DNA of 64,000 bases, taken from assembly GCA_035288045.1 (NCBI GenBank), contig DATEBA010000046.1, forward strand, positions 1-64,000, read 5' to 3'. Below, piece by piece: positions 58,756 to 64,000 of this stretch. The position numbers and the translations under genes are program-made. This DNA is from DATEBA01 sp035288045. GTDB lineage: Bacteria; Actinomycetota; UBA4738; HRBIN12. Each line of letters opens with the position of its first letter. Position 1 is the stretch's first letter. The notes under the pieces are model-generated. The model saw nothing but the letters and a program-made list of their open reading frames with translations, made no database searches and was not told where the DNA came from.

Positions 58756-58777
58756 AACTCTCCCACCGGGGGAGGTT
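58756..58777 (-). terminator. Hairpin after DUF1385 gene
   Basis: AACCTCCC and GGGAG(A)GTT arms with a bulged base form a stem-loop 12 bp after the DUF1385 stop and before divIVA. Moderate stability, no T-run. Confidence 0.4.
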
Positions 58778-58789
58778 CTTTGCAACGAC

Positions 58790-59683
58790 CTAGGTGGCTG
58801 CCGGCTGCTCCTGCTCGCGACGTAGGACCTCCCGGAAGGACGCAACCGCCACCTCGATCATGCCGTGGTCCGGGGGATTGGTGGTGATCCTCTGCATCCA
58901 GAGTCCCGGCGCCATGAGCGCGCGCATCGCGCCCGAGCCCTGGAACCGCGCGCCGAGCCGGAGCACCTCGTACGCGAGCCCCGCGATGATCGGTATCGCC
59001 ACTATCCGCGAGCCGACTCGCCAAAAGAGGCCCGGGCTCCCGAAGAAAGCGAAGACGAAGATGGTCAGCACCATCACGATCAGCAGGAAGTTCGTCCCGC
59101 AGCGAACGTGGAGCGTCGAATACCGGTCGATGGTCTCGGGCTCGAGGGGCTCGTCGTGCTCGTAGGCCGCGATCGTCTTGTGCTCGGCGCCGTGGTAGGC
59201 GAACACGCGGCGGATCTCCTTGCTGCGACCGACGAGCGCGAGGTAGCCGAGGAGAAGCAGCACCCGGAACACGCCCTCTAGGACGTTCGCCAGGACGCCC
59301 GAGCCGAGGAAGCCTCCGGCCCACCGGAACGCTACCGCGGGGAAGGCGACGAAGATCCCGAGGAACAGGACCAGGGCGAGCGTCATCGACACCGCCATCT
59401 GCCCACGGGTCAGCTGCTCCTCCTCCGGCGAGGACCTATGGGCCGAGATCGACAACGCCTTGAACCCTATCGACAGCGCCTGGCCGAGAACGATGACGCC
59501 GCGGAGGAACGGCTTGCGCAGCAACCACACCCGGTCGGCGATCGACCGGATCTCGTGGGACTCCACGTGGATGTCCCCATCGGGTTTGCGGACGGCAACC
59601 GCCCAGTGCCGTCGACCACGCATCATGACGCCCTCGATGACCGCCTGGCCGCCGTAGAGAGTCTCGCGCGGGGCTTCGGACAT
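58790..59683 (-). CDS. DUF1385 membrane protein
   Basis: Member of DUF1385, 297 residues. The family signature YGGQAVIEGVMMRG opens the protein (residues 10-23), followed by three to four hydrophobic helices and two conserved histidine-containing segments, AYHGAEHKTIAAYE and HVRCGTNFLL, which could bind metal. Some metal-dependent metabolite-linked role has been proposed for the family but is not settled. ATG 59683 lies 8 bp after the rpmE stop; association with rpmE/rho is common in actinobacteria and firmicutes. Confidence 0.85.
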   Translation of the reverse strand: MSEAPRETLYGGQAVIEGVMMRGRRHWAVAVRKPDGDIHVESHEIRSIADRVWLLRKPFLRGVIVLGQALSIGFKALSISAHRSSPEEEQLTRGQMAVSMTLALVLFLGIFVAFPAVAFRWAGGFLGSGVLANVLEGVFRVLLLLGYLALVGRSKEIRRVFAYHGAEHKTIAAYEHDEPLEPETIDRYSTLHVRCGTNFLLIVMVLTIFVFAFFGSPGLFWRVGSRIVAIPIIAGLAYEVLRLGARFQGSGAMRALMAPGLWMQRITTNPPDHGMIEVAVASFREVLRREQEQPAAT

Positions 59684-59690
59684 GCCCGCG

Positions 59691-59906
59691 TTACGAGGGG
59701 CCCTGCGGCTTCTGACCATACCTGCGCTGGAAGCGCTCGACGCGTCCGCCGGTGTCGACGAGCTTCTGCTTGCCCGTATAGAACGGGTGGCAGTTGGAGC
59801 AGATCTCCACGCGGAGATCGCTATGGGTAGAGCGCGTCTGGAACGTGTTCCCACAGGAACAGTGGACGGTAGCGGTGACGTACTCGGGATGGATGCCCTG
59901 CCTCAT
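59691..59906 (-). CDS. rpmE: Ribosomal protein L31, zinc-binding form
   Basis: Large-subunit protein L31, 71 residues, of the C+ type with zinc ligands Cys16, Cys18, Cys36 and Cys39. The zinc-free paralogue (YtiA type) would be Zur-controlled in other bacteria; here only the zinc-loaded form is seen. It follows rho by 19 bp and is probably co-transcribed with it. Confidence 0.96.
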   Translation of the reverse strand: MRQGIHPEYVTATVHCSCGNTFQTRSTHSDLRVEICSNCHPFYTGKQKLVDTGGRVERFQRRYGQKPQGPS

Positions 59907-59925
59907 CTCTCTCCTCTCGGCGCGA

Positions 59926-61437
59926 CTAGCCGGAGCTAGGCGCCTTGGCGATCTCCTTCAGGAACTGCTCGTTGGACTTCGTGGCGCGGATCTTGTCGAC
60001 GAGGAGCTCGAGGGCCGCGCCGGGCTCCAGCGCGTGGAGCACACGGCGGAGCTTCCACACGAGCGCCAGCTCCTCGGTGGACATGAGGAGCTCCTCCTTG
60101 CGCGTGCCGGAGGCCTCGACGTTGATCGCCGGGAAGAGGCGCTTCTCGGCGAGCTGGCGGTCCAGCCGCAGCTCCATGTTACCGGTGCCCTTGAACTCCT
60201 CGAAGATGACCTCGTCCATCCGTGAGCCGGTCTCGACGAGCGCGCTCGCGATGATCGTGAGCGAGCCGCCCTCCTCGATGTTCCGCGCGGCGCCGAAGAA
60301 GCGCTTGGGCGGGTAAAGGGCGGTGGAGTCGACCCCGCCCGACAGGATCTTGCCCGAGGCCGGAGCCGCCAGGTTGTACGCGCGCGCGAGCCGCGTGACC
60401 GAGTCGAGCAGGATCGCGACGTCCATCCCCATCTCCGACAAACGCTTCGACCGCTCCAATACAAGCTCTGTCACCTGGATGTGCTGGTCGGCCGGCTTGT
60501 CGAACGTGGAGTAGACGACCTCGGCCGCCTCGACCGTGCGTTGCCAGTCCGTGACCTCCTCCGGCCGCTCGTCGACGAGTAGCACGATCACGTGCGTGTC
60601 GGGGCTGTCGGTGACGATCCCGTTGGCGATCTGCTTGAGAACGGTCGTCTTGCCCGCCTTCGGCGGCGACACGACCATGCCTCGCTGACCCTTGCCGATC
60701 GGAGCGACCATGTCGATGATGCGCTCCGTCACCGCGATCGGGCCGTGCTCGAGGCGGAACCGCTCGTGCGGGAAGAGCGGCGTCAGCTTCTCGAAGTGCG
60801 GGCGCACCTTCGCGGCTTCGGGGTCGAGGCCGTTCACGCTGTCTATCTGGAGCAGGGCCGCGTACTTCTCGTTGTCCTTCGGCTGCCGAACCTTCCCGGC
60901 AACCGTGTCGCCCTTGCGGAGCATGAAACGGCGGATCTGCGAGAGGGAGACGTAGATGTCCTCGGGTCCCGGCAGGTACCCCGAGGTCCGAAGGAAGCCG
61001 TAGCCCTCGGGCAGGACGTCCAGCAGGCCGGTCGACGAGGGCGCGATCGCAAGCTCCTCCGCGCGCTCGTGCTCCTCGCGGAGGCGGCGCTCCTCTCGCA
61101 TGCGCCGGCGCTCCTCGCGGGACAGCCGCCTGCGGTCGCCCCGGCCCTCCCGGGCACCCTCGTCGTCGCGGCGGATCGGCCGCTCCGGCGCCGCGACTCC
61201 GCCGTCCCCGTCGGCATCCGCCCGGACGGGGGCCGACCGCGTCTCGATGACCTGAGGGGATTCGACGGCAGTGGCCGGGCTCGCGGCGCTGTCCCCATCG
61301 GCGGACGTCCTTTCGAGGATCGCCTCGATCAGCCCCGCCTTCCGCAGCCGCTGGGTGTTCTCTATCCCCAGGCCCGAGGCGATCTGCTGCAGCTCCGAGA
61401 GGACCTTCCCCTCGAGCGTTCCCTTCTCCAGCTCCAT
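59926..61437 (-). CDS. rho: Transcription termination factor Rho
   Basis: Hexameric RNA helicase that ends transcripts, 503 residues. A SAP-like Rho N domain (residues 1-45) is followed by a low-complexity Arg/Glu-rich insert at about 70-135, typical of actinobacterial Rho, then the RNA-binding fold (GILDVLPEGYGFLR) and the ATPase core with Walker A SPPKAGKTT near residue 260 and ILLDSVTRLARAYN near the Walker B. Starts 2 bp after the transaldolase stop. The Arg-rich insert is thought to extend RNA binding in GC-rich actinobacteria. Confidence 0.96.
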   Translation of the reverse strand: MELEKGTLEGKVLSELQQIASGLGIENTQRLRKAGLIEAILERTSADGDSAASPATAVESPQVIETRSAPVRADADGDGGVAAPERPIRRDDEGAREGRGDRRRLSREERRRMREERRLREEHERAEELAIAPSSTGLLDVLPEGYGFLRTSGYLPGPEDIYVSLSQIRRFMLRKGDTVAGKVRQPKDNEKYAALLQIDSVNGLDPEAAKVRPHFEKLTPLFPHERFRLEHGPIAVTERIIDMVAPIGKGQRGMVVSPPKAGKTTVLKQIANGIVTDSPDTHVIVLLVDERPEEVTDWQRTVEAAEVVYSTFDKPADQHIQVTELVLERSKRLSEMGMDVAILLDSVTRLARAYNLAAPASGKILSGGVDSTALYPPKRFFGAARNIEEGGSLTIIASALVETGSRMDEVIFEEFKGTGNMELRLDRQLAEKRLFPAINVEASGTRKEELLMSTEELALVWKLRRVLHALEPGAALELLVDKIRATKSNEQFLKEIAKAPSSG

Positions 61438-61439
61438 GG

Positions 61440-62105
61440 TTATGCGTCCCCCTTCAGATCCGCTTGGAGGGCCTGCCAGTCGGCGGCGAAGCGCGCGAGC
61501 CCCACGTCGGTCAGCGGATGCTTCACCAGCTTGTCGAAAACGTCGTACGGCAGGGTAGCGATGTCTGCCCCCGCCAGCGCCGACTCCACCACGTGCATCG
61601 GGTGGCGGAGCGAGGCGGCGAGAACCTGCGTCTCGTAACCCTGGACGTCGTAGATCTCGCAGATCTGCCGAAGCGCGTGCATGCCGTCGGAGGCGGCGTC
61701 GTCGATCCGCCCGAGGAACGGCGAGACGATGTAGGCGCCGATCTCTGCGCCCAGGATCGCCTGCGCCGGGGAGAAGACCAGGGTCACGTTGATCCGGATC
61801 CCGTCCCGGGTGAGGCGCTTGCCGACCGCTAGGCCGTCGGGGGTCATCGGGACCTTGATAACCGCGTTCGGCCCCATCTCCGCCAGGCGCCGGCCCTGCT
61901 CCTCCATCGCCGCGGCGGTCGAGAGATCGGTGACCTCAAGTGATACGTCCCCCTCGACCTCGGTGAGGATCTCCTTCCACACGCTCTCGGGGCCGAGTCT
62001 CTCCTTGCCGAGGAGCGACGGGTTCGTCGTCACCCCACCGAGCACGCCCCAGCGGTTGATCTCGCGGATCTCCTCGAGGTTCGCCGTGTCAAGGAAGAGC
62101 CTCAT
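61440..62105 (-). CDS. tal: Transaldolase, small (TalC/FSA-like) type
   Basis: Transfers dihydroxyacetone units in the pentose phosphate pathway, or cleaves fructose 6-phosphate; 221 residues, the short subfamily. Schiff-base lysine is Lys84 in VIKVPMT; Asp6 (FLDTAN) and Asn28 (VTTNPS) complete the active site. TDVGLARFAADW and ALRHPMHV are typical of the short subfamily, in which transaldolase and FSA activities cannot be told apart by sequence here. Its start overlaps the 2-phosphoglycerate kinase stop by 4 bases. Confidence 0.93.
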   Translation of the reverse strand: MRLFLDTANLEEIREINRWGVLGGVTTNPSLLGKERLGPESVWKEILTEVEGDVSLEVTDLSTAAAMEEQGRRLAEMGPNAVIKVPMTPDGLAVGKRLTRDGIRINVTLVFSPAQAILGAEIGAYIVSPFLGRIDDAASDGMHALRQICEIYDVQGYETQVLAASLRHPMHVVESALAGADIATLPYDVFDKLVKHPLTDVGLARFAADWQALQADLKGDA

Positions 62106-63061
62106 GCCGACCTTCCTTTCCTGCGTCCGTTGCGGAGCAGCGCCGCACGCTCCGTCGCGCGCTCCATGACCAGGTCAATCACGGCGGCGAGCGCCTGATC
62201 GAAGTTGTAGTTGGGGATCACCGGCACTCCGTGCGACAGCGCCTGGCTCTTGATGTACCGCTGGAGGCGTCTGATGTTCTGGAATCCGGACTCGTAGCGG
62301 GGTGCCGGCCGGGCCCCCGCGTCTGCCGACCGGGCCGTGAAGTGACTGCGGTGTACGTCGTCGTCCTCGACCGAGATGATCACCGGCACGGCGAGCATCC
62401 GATCGGCCCAGCGCTCGAGATCGAAGAAGCCGGGCACGACGTGAGCTCCCTCGATCACCACGCTTGCCCCCTCGATGGCCGCGCGCTCCAGCAGCGCCTC
62501 GATGCCGACCGAGACCGCCGCGGTCTGCTCCCGGAAGCCCACGACCAGCCGGTCGGCGCCGCGCGCCGGCGGCTCGCGGAGAGCCGTGTCGGCCTCGAAG
62601 GAAGAGGCGTGCAGGGTCGGCATAAGCTCCTTCGAGAACAACGCGCGCATGACCTCGCGGATCGCGTCCGTCGCGACGACGCGAACTACGCCGAGCTTGG
62701 CCGCGAGCTGCGTCGCGAGCGTCGACTTGCCGACCCCGGTCGCGCCGCCCATCAGCAAGACGAGCGGGATGTCCAGCGCCTCCACCTCCCGCCAGCGGAG
62801 GTAGTTCTTCGCGTAGCGATCGCCGGCCACCTCCTCCAGGACGTTCACCGCGAGCGAGGCGAGCTCGTCGCTTGTCACCGATGCGCGGCCGAGACCGAGC
62901 AGCCGCTCCTCGATGGCCTCGGCGACCTCGTAGGCCCGGATCGGGGATAGCCCCGTGACCATGACCTGTGACGCCATGAGCCCCTTCGAGTACGGGAGGC
63001 CCGGCTCCCGGTCCGAGATCAGGATGTGCTGAGTCTTCGGAGTCTTGGTCGACGCGGTCAC
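62102..63061 (-). CDS. 2-phosphoglycerate kinase
   Basis: Phosphorylates 2-phosphoglycerate to 2,3-diphosphoglycerate with ATP; 319 residues. An ATP-cone-like N-terminal domain (residues 12-95, with ISDREPGLPYSKG) precedes a P-loop kinase domain with Walker A GGATGVGKST at 105-114, VVATDAIREVMRA and VVIEGAHVVPGF. This ATP-cone plus kinase layout is specific to the cDPG pathway enzyme known from archaea such as Methanothermus. GTG 63061 overlaps the cDPG synthetase stop by 4 bases (GTGA). The neighbouring synthetase would cyclise its product. Confidence 0.9.
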   Translation of the reverse strand: MTASTKTPKTQHILISDREPGLPYSKGLMASQVMVTGLSPIRAYEVAEAIEERLLGLGRASVTSDELASLAVNVLEEVAGDRYAKNYLRWREVEALDIPLVLLMGGATGVGKSTLATQLAAKLGVVRVVATDAIREVMRALFSKELMPTLHASSFEADTALREPPARGADRLVVGFREQTAAVSVGIEALLERAAIEGASVVIEGAHVVPGFFDLERWADRMLAVPVIISVEDDDVHRSHFTARSADAGARPAPRYESGFQNIRRLQRYIKSQALSHGVPVIPNYNFDQALAAVIDLVMERATERAALLRNGRRKGRSA

Positions 63062-64000
63062 CGGCGCTCGCTCCTCGCGACCGCGAGCTCGATCGTCCAT
63101 TCGAGGGCAGCCGGCAGGTCGTCTCCCTCGACCGCCACCGCGCGGTTGTCGAGGAATCCCACCTCTGCCCCGCGAGCGAGGGCGCGAGCGCACGCCAGGT
63201 CGACGGCTGCCGCCTTGAGCTCTGTTAGGAGGGTTTCGTACATCAGTGCCTCTTCCAGGTCCTCCGCCAGCCCCGCCCTGTCGGCGAGACGGGCACTCCA
63301 CCCCACCACCCGGCACCCGTAGCGCGATTCCAGGTGCTCGACCTGCCTCGCAGCGACCGCATCCGGGGCGGTGGTGGTGAAGAACACGTCCTTGCCTTCC
63401 ACGTCCAGCAGCGGTACGGGCTCGAAGTCCGTGACGATGGTCCGGGCGTCGCCGCGGAAACGCTTGACGTGGGATCTCAGAGCGCGGAGGTTCTCGGCCC
63501 CTGCATCCGGGCCGCCAGCCATTGTAAAGACGACGAGGTCCGAAAGCAACAGCCGGTATGGGCCCAGGTAGCCGCCCAGGTACTCGGGCGGAGCGCCGGC
63601 CGGGACGACGAGCACCCCGGCGTCCCAGGGCACAGGCGGGATGCTCGAGCCGCTGCCCTCGAGCAGCACCAGCCCCGCCCCCAGCCCGACCGCCACGTCG
63701 GCGGCCTCCCGGACGTTGGTCGCGAACGGAGCGCCCGCGAGCCCGCCGCCCGCCCGACGCGCACCCACCGTGGTGAGCCCAGTTGTGAGTGCGTCCTCCA
63801 GGTAGTCGGACGCGGCGTGACGGCCCGCTCGGACGAGCGCCACCAGGCGCTCGACCGTGACGCTCCCGGTCTCCGCCACCTCAGGGCGGGAAGGGCCTCC
63901 CCGGCCCATCGCAACGACTATCGGGTTCCGCTGCATCCGGTGTGCGACCCTCCCGAGCTCGCCCGCGATCGCCGTCTTCCCCGTCCGTTTGCCCGTGCCG
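63058..64000 (-). CDS. Cyclic 2,3-diphosphoglycerate synthetase, 5' end outside window
   Basis: ATP-dependent ligase that closes the internal phosphoanhydride of 2,3-diphosphoglycerate, giving cyclic 2,3-DPG, a thermo- and osmo-protectant and phosphate store. The frame is open to the window edge; about 314 C-terminal residues are visible. Near the edge GTGKRTGKTAIAGELGR is a P-loop, followed by VVAMGRGGPSRPE and later IVTDFEPVPLL, which I associate with the cDPG synthetase family. The internal ATG 63936 is therefore not the start. Operon with the 2-phosphoglycerate kinase downstream. Confidence 0.85.
   Translation of the reverse strand, partial: GTGKRTGKTAIAGELGRVAHRMQRNPIVVAMGRGGPSRPEVAETGSVTVERLVALVRAGRHAASDYLEDALTTGLTTVGARRAGGGLAGAPFATNVREAADVAVGLGAGLVLLEGSGSSIPPVPWDAGVLVVPAGAPPEYLGGYLGPYRLLLSDLVVFTMAGGPDAGAENLRALRSHVKRFRGDARTIVTDFEPVPLLDVEGKDVFFTTTAPDAVAARQVEHLESRYGCRVVGWSARLADRAGLAEDLEEALMYETLLTELKAAAVDLACARALARGAEVGFLDNRAVAVEGDDLPAALEWTIELAVARSERR

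Overview
The window is GC-rich, tightly packed bacterial DNA with no mobile element, CRISPR array, rRNA or tRNA that I can see. The order rho-rpmE-prfA-prmC-(phosphatase)-glyA-wecA-atp is the classic actinobacterial chromosome core. Actinobacterial traits fit this: a Mycobacterium-type RpiB lacking the usual cysteine, a DivIVA protein, GatCAB, Tat-exported lipoproteins and many start codons lying 6-8 nt after a -10-like hexamer (leaderless mRNAs). I infer an uncultured or deep-branching Actinomycetota. The cyclic 2,3-diphosphoglycerate genes hint at a stress- or heat-adapted lineage, but that is inference.

Layout, left part (1-34 kb): a partial membrane protein; an orphan PotD-like binding protein; serA with a class V aminotransferase (serine/glyoxylate metabolism); an orphan Rieske ferredoxin plus ferredoxin reductase; branched-chain oxoacid dehydrogenase E1 alpha/beta without E2/E3; an acyl-CoA module (acyl-CoA dehydrogenase, a DUF35 protein, a thiolase-fold/DUF35 fusion, a second thiolase-fold protein, and a divergent acyl-CoA synthetase); a DUF411 lipoprotein; an MFS exporter; gatB; an EamA transporter; a TPR/adenylate cyclase; the folD-DUF1028-gatC-gatA operon; ligA with a UPF0280 protein; mnmA; a pabB-pabC fusion; two tiny zinc-binding proteins; enoyl-CoA hydratase with a GNAT acetyltransferase; and a Fur-family regulator facing a nickel/cobalt permease, both with TTGCA-type sites in their control regions.

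Middle (34-48 kb): meaB; a six-gene overlapping operon murA / phosphatase-like polytopic protein / CPBP protease / SCP2 protein / zinc alcohol dehydrogenase / frameshifted second SCP2 protein; then the complete F1Fo ATP synthase operon atpZ-I-B-E-F-H-A-G-D-C, with a good sigma-70-type promoter in front and a perfect hairpin at its end.

Right (48-64 kb): a potADBC polyamine ABC operon sitting between atp and wecA; wecA; glyA-rpiB-phosphatase; prmC-prfA; DivIVA; DUF1385; rpmE; rho; and an overlapping run of transaldolase, 2-phosphoglycerate kinase and cyclic 2,3-diphosphoglycerate synthetase, the last running off the end of the window. The last two together are the known two-step route from 2-phosphoglycerate to cyclic 2,3-diphosphoglycerate.

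Most attractive leads: the thiolase-DUF35 fusion without canonical thiolase residues, the bacterial cDPG operon, the FolD lacking its catalytic lysine, the Fur/nickel permease circuit, and the SCP2 gene broken by two compensating frameshifts.
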